A DNA stretch of 64,000 nt from Mesorhizobium sp. DCY119 (GTDB lineage Bacteria; Pseudomonadota; Alphaproteobacteria; Rhizobiales; Rhizobiaceae). The notes beneath the pieces were generated by a model that did not search any database, was not told the DNA's origin, and worked only from the letters and a program-made list of their open reading frames with translations. The stretch is taken from assembly GCF_003590645.1 (NCBI RefSeq), contig NZ_CP031834.1, positions 2,728,501-2,792,500 of the forward strand, given 5' to 3'. The position numbers were made by a program, and so were the translations under genes. Positions 35,354 to 55,166 of the stretch are shown here, in pieces. Every line of letters begins with the position of its first letter. The first letter of the stretch is position 1.

Positions 35354-35474
35354 TCCGAACGCTCGTTGCCGGTTTCGGTAACGGGCAGGCGACGGACGCA
35401 AGTCTGTTGTCGAAGCGGTGGGAGGAAGAGGCGGCTTAGCCGGCCGTGGTCTTCCGAACCACCAAACTGCAACC

Positions 35475-35490
35475 GCCGGAATATTCCGGC
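35475..35490 (+). promoter_or_regulatory. Perfect palindrome in rplK leader
   Basis: GCCGGAATATTCCGGC is a perfect 16-base palindrome 20 bases before the rplK start. The L11-L1 leader is where ribosomal protein L1 represses its own operon in other bacteria, so this hairpin is a candidate regulatory site; it is not proven to resemble the L1 site. Confidence 0.4.
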
Positions 35491-35510
35491 TTTGAAACAA
35501 GGCAGAGAGA

Positions 35511-35939
35511 ATGGCTAAGAAAATTGCAGGCCAGCTCAAGCTTCAGGTCTCCGCGGGATCGGCAACGCCGTCGCCCCCGATCGGTCCTGCGCTTGGTCAG
35601 CGTGGCATCAACATCATGGAATTCTGCAAGGCGTTCAACGCGCAGACGCAGGAAATGGAAAAGGGTTCGCCCGTTCCGGTCGTGATTACGTACTATCAGG
35701 ACAAGTCGTTCACCTTCGTCATGAAGACGCCGCCGGTGTCCTACTTCCTGAAGAAGGCCGCCAACCTGAAGTCGGGCTCCAAGGAGCCGGGCAAGATCGG
35801 TGCAGGCAAGATCAGCCGCGACAAGGTGCGCGAGATCGCCGAAGCCAAGATGAAGGACCTGAACGCGAACGACGTGGAAGCGGCGATGCGCATGGTCGAG
35901 GGTTCCGCCCGCTCGATGGGCCTGGAAGTGGTGGGCTGA
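35511..35939 (+). CDS. rplK: Large ribosomal subunit protein L11
   Basis: L11 binds the GTPase centre of 23S rRNA and the factors RF and EF-G. The 142-residue protein has the N-terminal proline-rich region ([28 protein letters not shown]) and C-terminal RNA-binding helices. Full family length. It lies 4 bases upstream of rplA, the L11-L1 pair. Confidence 0.97.
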   Translation: MAKKIAGQLKLQVSAGSATPSPPIGPALGQRGINIMEFCKAFNAQTQEMEKGSPVPVVITYYQDKSFTFVMKTPPVSYFLKKAANLKSGSKEPGKIGAGKISRDKVREIAEAKMKDLNANDVEAAMRMVEGSARSMGLEVVG

Positions 35940-35943
35940 GATC

Positions 35944-36642
35944 ATGGCAAAGATTGCAAAGCGCGTAGCCAAGTCCCGCGAGGGCATCGACGTCAACAAG
36001 GCTTACGGCCTGGGCGAGGCGATCCAGCTTCTCAAGGACCGTTCCACGGTCAAGTTCGACGAGACCATCGAAATCTCGATGAATCTCGGCGTCGATCCGC
36101 GTCACGCCGACCAGATGGTCCGTGGCGTCGTCAACCTGCCGAACGGCACGGGCCGCACGGTTCGCGTCGCGGTGTTCGCCAAGGATGCGAAGGCTGATGA
36201 AGCCCGCGCCGCCGGCGCTGACATCGTCGGTGCGGAAGATCTGGTCGAGATCGTCCAGAAGGGCACGATCGATTTCGATCGCTGCATTGCCACGCCGGAT
36301 ATGATGCCGCTGGTTGGTCGTCTCGGTAAGGTTCTCGGCCCCCGCGGCATGATGCCGAACCCGAAGGTCGGCACCGTGACCATGGACATCGCCGCCGCCG
36401 TCAAGGCGTCCAAGGGCGGTGCGGTCGAGTTCCGCGTTGAAAAGGCCGGCATCATTCATGGCGGCGTCGGCAAGGTTTCCTTCGACGTCAAGGCGCTGGA
36501 AGAAAACATCCGCGCTTTCGCCGATGCGGTGAACAAGGCCAAGCCGGCTGGTGCCAAGGGCGTCTACGTCAAGAAGGTGTCCGTCACCTCGACGATGGGC
36601 CCGGGCCTGAAGGTCGATCTCTCGACCCTCGCGACGGCTTGA
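35944..36642 (+). CDS. rplA: Large ribosomal subunit protein L1
   Basis: L1 forms the mobile L1 stalk and in many bacteria represses its own operon by binding its mRNA. The 232-residue length is typical. Motifs are the DKIK-like N-terminus and [13 protein letters not shown] with the rRNA-binding loop [15 protein letters not shown]. It ends shortly before a large leader that precedes rplJ. Confidence 0.97.
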   Translation: MAKIAKRVAKSREGIDVNKAYGLGEAIQLLKDRSTVKFDETIEISMNLGVDPRHADQMVRGVVNLPNGTGRTVRVAVFAKDAKADEARAAGADIVGAEDLVEIVQKGTIDFDRCIATPDMMPLVGRLGKVLGPRGMMPNPKVGTVTMDIAAAVKASKGGAVEFRVEKAGIIHGGVGKVSFDVKALEENIRAFADAVNKAKPAGAKGVYVKKVSVTSTMGPGLKVDLSTLATA

Positions 36643-37005
36643 TCGATTGAATTGGAATCAGGCTGTAATGGCCTGATTCCCTGAAGAATTCCGGGTTTTA
36701 ACCGACCCGGATCCGGAGGCGGGAAACCGCTTTCGGAAATCCTGTCCGAGATTGCAGGCGGCTCGCCTTAATTCATATGGGCCTGCATGAGACGGGTGAA
36801 GACCCGACAACGGAGCGAACGCTCCAATGAAAGGTTCGAACCGTGTTTGCCTTTTGTCTGCACACCGGCGTGCTGGTGTGGCGATAAGGGGGGCAGGATC
36901 CTCGAGCGCCGTTCGGGAGATCTGGAATTTCTGGATAGCCCGCCCGGCAAAAGGCAACCCCGGCAGTCATTTCATAGTGAGATGGCTGTCAACTGGAGAT
37001 AGGCA
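36643..37005 (+). promoter_or_regulatory. Leader region of rplJ-rplL, probable L10 autoregulatory site
   Basis: A 363-base gap without a gene separates rplA and rplJ. It holds two tight hairpins: aatcaggc 36656-36663 with gcctgatt 36671-36678, and ccgggt 36691-36696 with acccgg 36705-36710. Further down a hairpin-rich region (about 36830-36940) includes a gcacaccggcg...gctggtgtggcg stem. The L10-(L7/L12)4 complex represses this operon by binding such a leader in E. coli. An rplJ promoter may also be here. The exact structure is not resolved by eye. Confidence 0.55.
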
Positions 37006-37524
37006 GTGGACAGAGCGGAAAAACGCGAACTCGTCACGGGCCTGAATGAAGCGTTCTCGAACGCCGGTTCAGTCGTCGTGGCCCACTATGCCGGTATCAC
37101 CGTTGCGCAGATGAACGACCTTCGGTCGAAAATGCGCGCAGCCGGTGGCACCGTCAAAGTCGCGAAGAACCGCCTCGCCAAAATCGCTCTTCAGGGCACG
37201 GAATCCGAAGGCATCATCGACCTGTTCACCGGACAGACGCTGATTGCTTATTCGGAAGATCCAATTGCCGCGCCGAAGGTCGCGTCCGATTTCGCCAAGG
37301 GTAATGACAAGCTTGTCATTCTCGGCGGCTCGATGGGCACGACCGCACTCAACGCCGACGGTGTGAAGGCTCTTGCCACACTCCCGTCGCTCGATGAGCT
37401 GCGCGCACGTCTGGTTGGCATGATCGCCACCCCGGCTACCAGGATCGCCCAGGTCGTCAACGCACCGGCAGCTCAGCTTGCCCGCGTGTTTGGCGCCTAT
37501 GCCCGGAAGGACGAGGCGGCATGA
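37006..37524 (+). CDS. rplJ: Large ribosomal subunit protein L10
   Basis: L10 forms the base of the L7/L12 stalk and represses its own operon. The 172-residue protein starts at GTG 37006 with ctggagata upstream; [40 protein letters not shown] is the usual start. The C-terminal helix ([13 protein letters not shown] region) carries L7/L12 dimers. It is 53 bases upstream of rplL. Confidence 0.97.
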   Translation: MDRAEKRELVTGLNEAFSNAGSVVVAHYAGITVAQMNDLRSKMRAAGGTVKVAKNRLAKIALQGTESEGIIDLFTGQTLIAYSEDPIAAPKVASDFAKGNDKLVILGGSMGTTALNADGVKALATLPSLDELRARLVGMIATPATRIAQVVNAPAAQLARVFGAYARKDEAA

Positions 37525-37576
37525 GGTTGTTCCTCGCTGTCATCAACATTTGTTCGAACTTTGAAGGAAACTAAAA

Positions 37577-37954
37577 ATGACTGATCTCACCAAGATCGTA
37601 GACGACCTTTCGAAGCTGACCGTCCTCGAGGCGGCCGAGCTGTCGAAGCTTCTGGAAGAAAAGTGGGGCGTTTCGGCTGCGGCTCCCGTGGCTGTTGCTG
37701 CTGCTGGCGGCGGTGCCGCTGCTGCTGCTCCGGTTGAAGAGAAGACCGAATTCGACGTCGTTCTCGTCGACGCCGGCGCTCAGAAGATCAACGTGATCAA
37801 GGAAGTGCGCGCGATCACCGGTCTCGGCCTCAAGGAAGCCAAGGACCTGGTGGAAGCCGCTCCGAAGCCGGTCAAGGAAGCCGTTGCCAAGGCGGACGCC
37901 GACAAGATCAAGGCTCAGCTCGAAGCAGCTGGCGCCAAGGTCGAACTGAAGTAA
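37577..37954 (+). CDS. rplL: Large ribosomal subunit protein L7/L12
   Basis: L7/L12 dimers recruit translation GTPases to the ribosome. The 125-residue protein has an N-terminal dimerisation domain ([28 protein letters not shown]), an Ala/Val-rich hinge at about 38-58 and a C-terminal domain with [39 protein letters not shown]. It ends the L10-L12 unit and is followed by RNA hairpins before rpoB. Confidence 0.98.
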   Translation: MTDLTKIVDDLSKLTVLEAAELSKLLEEKWGVSAAAPVAVAAAGGGAAAAAPVEEKTEFDVVLVDAGAQKINVIKEVRAITGLGLKEAKDLVEAAPKPVKEAVAKADADKIKAQLEAAGAKVELK

Positions 37955-37967
37955 GCGTTACGGCTTT

Positions 37968-38101
37968 CGGCGGACGGTTTTGCCGTCCGCCGATCCCGCG
38001 TGACGCGAAAGCGTTTGGAGAACCTCTTTCCTGAAGGCCGGAAACGGCTTTCAGGAAACGGGTTTTCGCCCGTTTCAGATGGACCGCCGGCGGAAGGCGG
38101 T
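37968..38101 (+). promoter_or_regulatory. Hairpin cluster between rplL and rpoB (attenuator or processing region)
   Basis: Three strong stems lie here. 37968-37977 pairs with 37983-37992. 38027-38035 plus 38037-38040 pairs with 38045-38048 plus 38050-38058. gaaacggg 38055-38062 pairs with cccgtttc 38069-38076. The second and third share bases 38055-38058, so they are mutually exclusive. A fourth accgcc/ggcggt stem lies at about 38082-38101. None has a T-run. In E. coli this spacer holds an attenuator and an RNase III site, which is the likely role here too. Confidence 0.5.
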
Positions 38102-38158
38102 CATGTATTGCAAGGCGCGAGATGCAGCGCGCCCCAAGAGAGGCAGCAAGGAGCGACG

Positions 38159-42301
<4,143 letters not shown>

Positions 42302-42309
42302 GCGAATAA

Positions 42310-42347
42310 GGCGAACCGCGGAGCGCGATTGCTCTCTGCGGTTCGCC
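42310..42347 (+). promoter_or_regulatory. Hairpin in rpoB-rpoC spacer
   Basis: A perfect 10-bp stem pairs ggcgaaccgc 42310-42319 with gcggttcgcc 42338-42347, with extra pairing gag/ctc inside. No T-run follows. It lies 9 bases after the rpoB stop in a 191-base spacer and is a candidate RNase processing site. Confidence 0.45.
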
Positions 42348-42492
42348 GATAAATTCATGCGGCCGCACGATCGGCCGCTCGTACGGATCCGGTGACGCCA
42401 GCGAAGCGGCGGCGATCGAGCGGATCACCCAAGGGGCTAAATCGCCCGGTAATATTCGAATAGGGGCCTTCGGTCCCGAGAAGGAGAACGGC

Positions 42493-46689
<4,197 letters not shown>

Positions 46690-46710
46690 GCTTTTGGGCT
46701 GTTGGTAAAG

Positions 46711-46746
46711 AAATGCCGCCGGGGCGACCCGGCGGCATTTTTGTTT
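46711..46746 (+). terminator. Terminator after rpoC
   Basis: A perfect 13-bp stem pairs aaatgccgccggg 46711-46723 with 46728-46740 around gcga and continues into T5. It lies 21 bases after the rpoC stop. Confidence 0.93.
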
Positions 46747-46904
46747 GAGCCCCGATGTCTGTGCGTTGCCGGACACTCCCATATGGGGGGTGACAGCGCA
46801 TCAGCCGGAAGACGATACTAGCCGGAACGATTGCCGACGGTCGCAGATTCGGGCGGGAAGCCTGCGGCCAGAGTGATCCGAGTGGTTGATCCGTTCGCGG
46901 GATC

Positions 46905-46934
46905 TTGATGCAACAGAGGCAGTCCACTTATTCT
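46905..46934 (+). promoter_or_regulatory. Possible promoter of a small transcript after rpoC
   Basis: TTGATG at 46905-46910 and TATTCT at 46929-46934 are 18 bases apart, in a 480-base region without an annotated gene (46747-47230). It would give a transcript from about 46941, ending at the terminator at 47148-47183. Confidence 0.35.
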
Positions 46935-46968
46935 GCCTCGGGGACACCGCCAATCTCTGTCCGGGGGC

Positions 46969-47088
46969 ATGGCCGACAACAGGAGAGATGGCTGGGTGTG
47001 TTTCGACAATGTCGAACTGCATCGTCTCGTGTGTGACGGTTCCTTGCGCTGCATGGTTTTAGCGCGCAAGCTCGAGGGGGAAGGTTGA
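46969..47088 (+). CDS. Candidate small ORF, 39 residues
   Basis: A short frame runs from ATG 46969 (ggggg upstream) to TGA 47086-47088. The 39-residue product has three Cys and several Trp, Asp and Arg residues and no recognised domain. It lies inside a promoter-to-terminator unit (46905-47183) of about 240 bases, where otherwise nothing is known. It could be a real small protein, or the unit could be a non-coding RNA with a chance frame. Rare codons (AGA, TTA) argue mildly against strong translation. Confidence 0.25.
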   Translation: MADNRRDGWVCFDNVELHRLVCDGSLRCMVLARKLEGEG

Positions 47089-47147
47089 GAGATCAGTTTC
47101 AGACTACGCGGCTTCGATTGGAGGTCTAACCTCCATCTCCGCGCTTT

Positions 47148-47183
47148 GGCCGTCCGGCTGTGCCCCATCCGGACGGCCTTTTT
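47148..47183 (+). terminator. Strong terminator without an annotated upstream gene
   Basis: A perfect 10-bp stem pairs ggccgtccgg 47148-47157 with ccggacggcc 47169-47178 and continues into T5. It acts only on plus-strand transcription, yet the gene next to it (47231-47524) is minus-strand and rpoC already has its own terminator. This implies a small plus-strand transcript here. A ggaggt/acctcc hairpin lies just upstream at 47120-47133. Confidence 0.9.
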
Positions 47184-47230
47184 GATTCTCGAATCAAGCG
47201 CCGAACGGCGCAGAGCCCCTTTCCAGGAAC

Positions 47231-47524
47231 TCAGTTCGCTTCGTTGAAGGTCACGATGGACACATCACCTTCCAGCGCGCCCTGGAAAGCGGACAGATGC
47301 GGCTCGTCGTCGGGCTCGCCCTCCATATCGCCGATCTGGTCGAGCTCGGCTTCGGCATAGCCTTCCTTCGCCAGTGCCTCCAAAGCCCGGCGCACCGCCG
47401 AATCATCGTCCGGCGCGACCAGCATCACGTGGACACCTTCTGATTTTCCGCCTTTTCTGCGCCAGACTCGGCCTGTGATGATGGTTACGGGGCGTTCTTC
47501 GTTGTCGTTCATCAGTGATTCCAT
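47231..47524 (-). CDS. Conserved-looking small acidic protein, unknown function
   Basis: The protein is 97 residues (ATG 47524) or 93 (ATG 47512, with gga seven bases upstream). It starts with a basic patch (ITGRVWRRKGGK), then a SAVRRALEALAKEGYAEAELDQIGDMEGEPDDEP helical, Asp/Glu-rich segment, and ends LEGDVSIVTFNEAN. The composition and mixed alpha/beta appearance suggest a folded cytoplasmic domain, but I do not recognise the family. It is divergent from the str operon and separated from it by about 450 bases. Confidence 0.65.
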   Translation of the reverse strand: MESLMNDNEERPVTIITGRVWRRKGGKSEGVHVMLVAPDDDSAVRRALEALAKEGYAEAELDQIGDMEGEPDDEPHLSAFQGALEGDVSIVTFNEAN

Positions 47525-47606
47525 TATTCAGGCAGCTATTGTCGTTCTTGAGCGGTTTTTCGCATGAAGATCGGGCAGGGGACAGACAAAAGCGTGTCAC
47601 TTTCTT

Positions 47607-47622
47607 TTTCGCAATTGCGAAA
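47607..47622. promoter_or_regulatory. 16-base perfect palindrome upstream of str operon
   Basis: tttcgcaattgcgaaa is a perfect palindrome, flanked by tttcttt on the left and aaagaaa on the right, which extends the symmetry. It lies between the minus-strand small protein gene and the str promoter, so it is a candidate binding site for a dimeric regulator acting on either or both. Confidence 0.5.
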
Positions 47623-47698
47623 TCACGAAAGAAAATGTCGCCGACCGCGCCAGAGCCGTTCAAGTCGCGGTTTTGTTAAGATATTTGGGCGGTCGGGC

Positions 47699-47727
47699 TT
47701 GACGATGTTCGAGGTAGCGCGTATTAG
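47699..47727 (+). promoter_or_regulatory. Probable str operon promoter with long leader
   Basis: TTGACG at 47699-47704 and TATTAG at 47722-47727 are exactly 17 bases apart. Transcription would start about 47734, leaving a leader of about 240 bases before rpsL at 47977. The leader has no obvious gene, though small frames occur in it. It serves rpsL-rpsG-fusA-tuf and perhaps the following S10 genes. Confidence 0.6.
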
Positions 47728-47976
47728 CCGCCTCGTCTGAACCCATGTGAGGTCTGGCTTTCCGGCGCGACACGCTCTGGAGTTTGCCTCAAACAAGGTT
47801 CGTTTTACGAGCGACTACACATTTCCGGCGTGCATGAGGCGGGTTCCGCTTCCTCTGCTTTTGTTCGGGCGCACCGCGAATTCGCGGTTTGTGGCCCGAA
47901 TTTGCGTATGGAAATACCGCTTGAAGCCGCCCGTGAATGGGCCCGAGACACGGAATTTGAGAGACAAGAGGGTTTA

Positions 47977-48348
47977 ATGCCTACCGTCAACCAGCTGATC
48001 CGCAAGCCGCGCATTGCGCCGGTAAAGCGCAATAAGGTTCCGGCCATGCAGGCCAATCCGCAGAAGCGGGGCGTCTGCACGCGCGTCTATACGACGACGC
48101 CGAAGAAGCCGAACTCCGCGCTCCGTAAGGTCGCGAAAATCCGCCTGACCAATGGCTTCGAAGTGATTGGCTACATTCCTGGTGAAGGTCACAACCTTCA
48201 GGAGCACTCCGTGGTCATGATCCGCGGCGGCCGCGTGAAGGATCTTCCGGGTGTGCGTTACCACATCATCCGCGGCGTGCTCGACACGCAGGGCGTGAAG
48301 AACCGCAAGCAGCGCCGCTCGAAGTACGGCGCCAAGCGTCCGAAATAA
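47977..48348 (+). CDS. rpsL: Small ribosomal subunit protein S12
   Basis: S12 controls decoding accuracy at the A site. From ATG 47977 it has 123 residues. Lys43/Lys44 in [11 protein letters not shown] and Lys88 ([11 protein letters not shown]) are wild-type, so no streptomycin-resistance change is apparent. First gene of the str operon, followed by rpsG after 56 bases. Confidence 0.98.
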   Translation: MPTVNQLIRKPRIAPVKRNKVPAMQANPQKRGVCTRVYTTTPKKPNSALRKVAKIRLTNGFEVIGYIPGEGHNLQEHSVVMIRGGRVKDLPGVRYHIIRGVLDTQGVKNRKQRRSKYGAKRPK

Positions 48349-48392
48349 GGTTTACCGGCTCAGGCGCCTTTGTTGCCGAGCCTCGAAGTTGA

Positions 48393-48875
<483 letters not shown>

Positions 48876-48908
48876 CGGCGCGAACGGACTTACAGGAAGG
48901 CATCCATC

Positions 48909-50999
48909 ATGGCCCGCGAATATAAAATCGAAGACTACCGCAATTTCGGCATCATGGCGCATATCGACGCCGGCAAGACGACGACGACCGAGCGCGTCCT
49001 CTATTACACGGGCAAGTCGCACAAGATCGGCGAAGTCCATGACGGCGCTGCTACCATGGACTGGATGGAGCAGGAGCAGGAGCGTGGTATCACCATCACC
49101 TCCGCTGCTACGACGACCTACTGGAAGGGTCGCGACGGCAAGATGCGCCGCTTCAACATCATCGACACGCCCGGCCACGTCGATTTCACCATTGAAGTCG
49201 AGCGCTCGCTGCGCGTTCTCGACGGCGCGATCGCTCTTCTGGATGCGAACGCCGGTGTCGAGCCGCAGACGGAAACCGTCTGGCGCCAGGCTGACAAGTA
49301 TCATGTCCCGCGCATGATTTTCTGCAACAAGATGGACAAGATCGGCGCCGATTTCTATCGCTCGGCCGAAATGATCAAGACCCGTCTTGGCGCCACCGCC
49401 ATTGTCATGCAGTTGCCGATCGGCGCTGAGACCGAATTCAAGGGCGTTGTCGATCTGATCGAGATGAACGCGCTGGTCTGGCGCGATGAGAGCCTGGGCG
49501 CTGCCTGGGACGTCGTCGAAATCCCGGCCGATCTCAAGGACCGTGCTGAAGAGTACCGCGAGCGTATGATCGAGACGGCCGTCGAAATGGACGAGACCGC
49601 GCTTGAGAACTACCTCGATGGCAAGATGCCGACGAATGACGAACTGCGCGCTCTGATCCGCAAGGGCACGATCGCCGTCAAGTTCTTCCCGATGTTCTGC
49701 GGCTCGGCCTTCAAGAACAAGGGCGTTCAGCCGCTGCTCGACGCTGTTGTCGAGTTCCTGCCTTCGCCGATCGACGTTCCGGCGATCAAGGGTATCGATC
49801 CCAAGACCGAAGCCGACATGGTTCGCCTGCCGAACGATGAAGAGCCTCTGTCGATGCTGGCCTTCAAGGTCATGAACGACCCGTTCGTTGGCTCGCTGAC
49901 TTTCTGCCGCATCTACTCCGGCAAGGTCGCCAAGGGCGCTTCGCTCGAGAACACCGTCAAGGGCAAGAAAGAGCGCATCGGCCGCATGCTGCAGATGCAT
50001 TCCAACTCGCGCTCCGACATCGAAGAGGCCTACGCCGGCGACATCGTCGCTCTGGCTGGTCTCAAGGAGACGACCACTGGCGATACGCTTTGCGATCCGC
50101 TGAAGCCGGTTATCCTTGAGCGCATGGAATTCCCCGAGCCGGTCATCCAGATCGCGATCGAGCCGAAGACCAAGGGCGACCAGGAAAAGATGGGCCTCGC
50201 GCTGCATCGCCTGGCTGCCGAGGATCCGTCCTTCCGCGTCAAGACTGACGAAGAGTCGGGCCAGACCATCATCGCCGGCATGGGCGAGCTTCACCTCGAC
50301 ATCATCGTCGATCGCATGAAGCGCGAATACAAGGTCGAGGCCAATGTCGGCGCGCCGCAGGTTGCGTATCGCGAAACCATCACGCGTACTCACGAGCAGG
50401 ACTACACCCACAAGAAGCAGTCGGGTGGTACCGGTCAGTTCGCCCGCGTCAAGATCGTGTTCGAGCCGAACCCCGAAGGCGAAGATTTCGTGTTCGAGTC
50501 CAAGATCGTTGGCGGTGCGGTTCCCAAGGAATACGTACCGGGTGTCGAAAAGGGCATTCGCAGCGTTCTGTCGTCCGGTCCTTTCGCAGGCTTCCCGATG
50601 ATCGCCGTCAAGGCGACCCTCATCGACGGTGCCTTCCACGATGTCGACTCCTCGGTTCTGGCGTTCGAAATCGCTGGTCGTGCGTGTCTTCGCGAAGCTG
50701 CCCCGAAGCTCGGCGTTCAGCTGCTCGAGCCGGTCATGAAGGTCGAAGTCGTGACGCCGGAAGACTATGTCGGCAGCGTTATCGGCGATCTGAACAGCCG
50801 TCGTGGCCAGATCCAGGGCCAGGAAAGCCGTGGTGTCGCCGTGGTCGTCAATGCGATGGTCCCGCTGGCCAACATGTTCAAATATGTGGACAGCCTGCGC
50901 TCGATGTCGCAGGGCCGCGCCCAGTACTCGATGACTTTCGACCACTACGAAGCGGTTCCGACTGCAGTGGCTCAGGAAGTTCAGAAGAAATACGCGTAA
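48909..50999 (+). CDS. fusA: Elongation factor G
   Basis: EF-G catalyses GTP-driven translocation on the ribosome and, with RRF, recycling. The 696-residue protein has the G domain with [15 protein letters not shown] (P-loop), [19 protein letters not shown] and [10 protein letters not shown], and C-terminal domains IV and V ([14 protein letters not shown]). The gene follows rpsG after 33 bases and precedes the second tuf gene. Confidence 0.98.
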   Translation: MAREYKIEDYRNFGIMAHIDAGKTTTTERVLYYTGKSHKIGEVHDGAATMDWMEQEQERGITITSAATTTYWKGRDGKMRRFNIIDTPGHVDFTIEVERSLRVLDGAIALLDANAGVEPQTETVWRQADKYHVPRMIFCNKMDKIGADFYRSAEMIKTRLGATAIVMQLPIGAETEFKGVVDLIEMNALVWRDESLGAAWDVVEIPADLKDRAEEYRERMIETAVEMDETALENYLDGKMPTNDELRALIRKGTIAVKFFPMFCGSAFKNKGVQPLLDAVVEFLPSPIDVPAIKGIDPKTEADMVRLPNDEEPLSMLAFKVMNDPFVGSLTFCRIYSGKVAKGASLENTVKGKKERIGRMLQMHSNSRSDIEEAYAGDIVALAGLKETTTGDTLCDPLKPVILERMEFPEPVIQIAIEPKTKGDQEKMGLALHRLAAEDPSFRVKTDEESGQTIIAGMGELHLDIIVDRMKREYKVEANVGAPQVAYRETITRTHEQDYTHKKQSGGTGQFARVKIVFEPNPEGEDFVFESKIVGGAVPKEYVPGVEKGIRSVLSSGPFAGFPMIAVKATLIDGAFHDVDSSVLAFEIAGRACLREAAPKLGVQLLEPVMKVEVVTPEDYVGSVIGDLNSRRGQIQGQESRGVAVVVNAMVPLANMFKYVDSLRSMSQGRAQYSMTFDHYEAVPTAVAQEVQKKYA

Positions 51000-51065
51000 T
51001 TCCGAGGAATTGCGTCTGTAAGTTAATTCAACGCCCTAACGGGCTGCAAGGAATGGAGACTTCAC

Positions 51066-52241
<1,176 letters not shown>

Positions 52242-52306
52242 GTAATTAACCGATCTGTCGCGGGCGCGGTAAAAGCCCGCGCCGCGCCAGAACAAGGAAG
52301 TGACGC

Positions 52307-52615
52307 ATGAACGGACAGAATATCCGCATCCGCCTGAAGGCGTTTGATCATCGGGTGCTCGACGCCTCGACGCGCGAAATCGTGTCGACGGCAAAGCGCA
52401 CCGGCGCCAATGTTCGCGGGCCCATTCCGCTGCCGACCCGGATCGAGAAGTTCACTGTGAACCGCTCGCCCCACGTCGACAAGAAGAGCCGCGAGCAGTT
52501 CGAGATGCGCACGCACAAGCGTCTGCTGGACATCGTCGATCCGACCCCGCAGACCGTCGATGCTCTGATGAAGCTCGACCTCGCCGCAGGTGTCGACGTC
52601 GAAATCAAGCTCTAA
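52307..52615 (+). CDS. rpsJ: Small ribosomal subunit protein S10
   Basis: S10 binds the 30S head and also forms an antitermination complex with NusB and NusG. The 102-residue length and [21 protein letters not shown] start are typical. It starts the S10 gene set. A gcgggc/gcccgc hairpin (52259-52281) lies between the second tuf gene and rpsJ. Confidence 0.98.
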   Translation: MNGQNIRIRLKAFDHRVLDASTREIVSTAKRTGANVRGPIPLPTRIEKFTVNRSPHVDKKSREQFEMRTHKRLLDIVDPTPQTVDALMKLDLAAGVDVEIKL

Positions 52616-52673
52616 GAGCTAACATGAGCCGGGCGAGCAGACCCAAACGGCTCCTCTGAAGGAAAACGAACCG

Positions 52674-53387
52674 ATGCGTTCAGGTGTTATCGCACAGAAG
52701 TTGGGCATGACCCGCATCTATAATGATGCTGGCGAGCATGTGCCCGTTACGGTTCTCCGCATGGAGAACTGCCAGGTCGTGGCTCAGCGCACGAAAGAGA
52801 AGAATGGCTACACGGCCGTTCAGCTCGGCGTTGGTCTGGCCAAGGTCAAGAACACGTCGAAGGCGATGCGCGGTCATTTCGCTGCCGCCTCCGTCGAGCC
52901 GAAGTCGAAGGTTGCCGAATTCCGCGTGTCGGACGACAACATGCTTGACGTCGGCGTCGAAATCACCGTTGAGCATTACGTCCCCGGCCAGAAGGTCGAC
53001 GTGACGGGCACCTCGACGGGTAAGGGTTTCCAGGGTGTCATGAAGCGCCACAACTTCGGTGGTGGCCGCGCGACCCACGGTAACTCGGTTTCGCACCGTG
53101 CACACGGTTCGACCGGTCAGCGTCAGGACCCGGGCAAGGTGTTCAAGGGTAAGAAGATGGCCGGTCACATGGGTGCTACCCGCGTGACCACGCAGAACGT
53201 CGAGGTCGTTTCGACCGACACGGACCGCGGCCTGATCCTGATCCGCGGCGCCGTTCCCGGCACCAAGGGCGCCTGGATCCTGGTTCGCGACGCCGCCAAG
53301 GAAGCACTGCCGGAAAACGCTCCGAAGCCGGCTGGCATTCGTGCCGGGCAGAAGACTGAAGCTTCCGCCAAAGAAGGAGCTGAATAA
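52674..53387 (+). CDS. rplC: Large ribosomal subunit protein L3
   Basis: L3 is an early 50S assembly protein near the peptidyl transferase centre. The 237-residue protein begins [18 protein letters not shown] and carries the long loop with [17 protein letters not shown]. The last 25 or so residues are a Lys/Glu/Ala-rich extension. Its stop overlaps the rplD start by one base (TAATG). Confidence 0.98.
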   Translation: MRSGVIAQKLGMTRIYNDAGEHVPVTVLRMENCQVVAQRTKEKNGYTAVQLGVGLAKVKNTSKAMRGHFAAASVEPKSKVAEFRVSDDNMLDVGVEITVEHYVPGQKVDVTGTSTGKGFQGVMKRHNFGGGRATHGNSVSHRAHGSTGQRQDPGKVFKGKKMAGHMGATRVTTQNVEVVSTDTDRGLILIRGAVPGTKGAWILVRDAAKEALPENAPKPAGIRAGQKTEASAKEGAE

Positions 53388-54007
53388 TGGATCTCAAGAT
53401 TTCAACGCTTGGCGGCGAAGATGCCGGCAAGGTGAAACTCTCCGAGGAGATTTTCGGCCTTGATCCGCGCGAAGACATTTTGCAGCGCGTCGTGCGCTGG
53501 CAGCTTGCCAAGAAGCAGCAGGGCACGCACAAGGCCAAGGGCCGCGCCGAAATCGCGCGTACCGGTGCCAAGATGTACAAGCAGAAGGGTACGGGCCGCG
53601 CTCGTCACCATTCGGCTCGCGCTCCGCAGTTCCGCGGCGGCGGCAAGGCCCACGGCCCGGTTGTCCGCAGCCATGAGCACGACCTTCCCAAGAAGGTCCG
53701 CGCTCTCGGCCTGAAGCACGCTCTTTCGGCCAAGCTGAAGGCGTCCAACCTGATCATCGTCGATGATCTGGCGATGTCCGAAGCCAAGACGAAGGCCCTG
53801 GTGACGAACTTCGCCAAGCTCGGCCTGACCAACGCACTGGTGATCGGCGGTGCCGAGCTTGACGTGAACTTCAAGCGCGCTGCGTCGAACATTCCGAACA
53901 TCGACGTGCTGCCCATCCAGGGCATCAACGTCTACGACATTCTGCGCCGCGGCACGCTGGTCCTTTCGAAGGCCGCCGTCGAGGCCCTCGAGGAGCGCTT
54001 CAAATGA
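53387..54007 (+). CDS. rplD: Large ribosomal subunit protein L4
   Basis: L4 lines the exit tunnel and, in E. coli, represses the S10 operon. The 206-residue protein has a tunnel loop rich in Lys and Arg ([30 protein letters not shown]). It overlaps rplC by one base and rplW by four (ATGA). Confidence 0.98.
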   Translation: MDLKISTLGGEDAGKVKLSEEIFGLDPREDILQRVVRWQLAKKQQGTHKAKGRAEIARTGAKMYKQKGTGRARHHSARAPQFRGGGKAHGPVVRSHEHDLPKKVRALGLKHALSAKLKASNLIIVDDLAMSEAKTKALVTNFAKLGLTNALVIGGAELDVNFKRAASNIPNIDVLPIQGINVYDILRRGTLVLSKAAVEALEERFK

Positions 54008-54297
54008 CGGATCTCCGCCACTACGACGTGATCGTCTCGCCGGCGATCACCGAAAAGTCGACCATGGCTTCCGAACAGAACCAGGTCGTCTTCAATGTCG
54101 CCAAGAAGGCGACGAAGCCGGAAATCAAGGCTGCGATCGAAGCGCTGTTCAGCGTCAAGGTCACGGCGGTCAACACGCTGGTCCGCAAGGGCAAGGTGAA
54201 GCGTTTCCGCGGCACGATTGGCCGTCAGAGCGACGTGAAGAAGGCGATTGTGACGCTGGCCGACGGCCAGTCGATCGACGTCGCGACGGGTCTCTGA
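54004..54297 (+). CDS. rplW: Large ribosomal subunit protein L23
   Basis: L23 sits at the exit of the nascent chain tunnel and is the docking site for trigger factor and SRP. The 97-residue protein has the [33 protein letters not shown] block. It overlaps rplD by four bases, indicating translational coupling. Confidence 0.98.
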   Translation: MTDLRHYDVIVSPAITEKSTMASEQNQVVFNVAKKATKPEIKAAIEALFSVKVTAVNTLVRKGKVKRFRGTIGRQSDVKKAIVTLADGQSIDVATGL

Positions 54298-54316
54298 CAG
54301 GCGCGAGGACAGAACA

Positions 54317-55150
54317 ATGGCACTCAAGAAATTCAAGCCGGTAACGCCAAGCCTTCGCCAACTGGTCATCGTCGACCGCTCGGCGCTGTACAAGGGCAAG
54401 CCGGTCAAGGGTCTGACCGAAGGCCTGACCAAGTCGGGCGGCCGCAACAACTACGGTCGTATCACGGCTCGCTTCATCGGCGGCGGTCATAAGCGTTCGT
54501 ATCGCATCATCGACTTCAAGCGTCGCAAGTTCGACGTGTCGGCGACTGTGGAACGCCTCGAGTACGATCCGAACCGCACGGCTTTCATCGCGCTGATCAA
54601 GTATGACGATGGCGAGCTGAACTACATCCTGGCGCCGCAGCGCCTCGCCGTTGGCGACAAGGTCATCGCCGGCGAGAGCGTCGACGTGAAGCCGGGCAAT
54701 GCGATGCCACTGGGTTCGATGCCGGTTGGCACGATCGTCCACAATGTCGAGCTGAAGCCCGGCAAGGGCGGCCAGATCGCACGTTCGGCAGGTGCCTATG
54801 CACAGCTCGTCGGCCGCGATCAGGGCATGGCTATCCTTCGCCTGAACTCTGGTGAACAGCGCGTCGTGCACGGTTCGTGCATCGCGACTGTCGGAGCGGT
54901 CTCCAATCCGGACCACTCCAACATCAACGACGGCAAGGCAGGTCGCACTGTCTGGCGCGGCAAGCGCCCGCATAACCGCGGCGTCACCATGAACCCGGTC
55001 GACCATCCGCACGGCGGTGGTGAAGGCCGCACCTCTGGTGGTCGTAACCCGGTTACCCCGTGGGGCAAGCCGACCAAGGGCAAGAAGACGCGGTCCAACA
55101 AGGCGACCGACAAGTTCATCCTGCGCTCGCGCCATCAGCGCAAGAGCTAA
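54317..55150 (+). CDS. rplB: Large ribosomal subunit protein L2
   Basis: L2 is needed for 50S assembly and peptidyl transfer. The 277-residue protein has the signature [31 protein letters not shown] near the C-terminus, with the conserved His. It lies 19 bases after rplW. Confidence 0.98.
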   Translation: MALKKFKPVTPSLRQLVIVDRSALYKGKPVKGLTEGLTKSGGRNNYGRITARFIGGGHKRSYRIIDFKRRKFDVSATVERLEYDPNRTAFIALIKYDDGELNYILAPQRLAVGDKVIAGESVDVKPGNAMPLGSMPVGTIVHNVELKPGKGGQIARSAGAYAQLVGRDQGMAILRLNSGEQRVVHGSCIATVGAVSNPDHSNINDGKAGRTVWRGKRPHNRGVTMNPVDHPHGGGEGRTSGGRNPVTPWGKPTKGKKTRSNKATDKFILRSRHQRKS

Positions 55151-55166
55151 AGAGAGGTAGTCTGAC

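Noticed and set aside
46747-47200. tmRNA, RNase P RNA, SRP RNA or 6S RNA in the gap after rpoC
   Set aside because: None of the conserved core words of these RNAs could be found in this region; only the promoter-terminator pair stands out.
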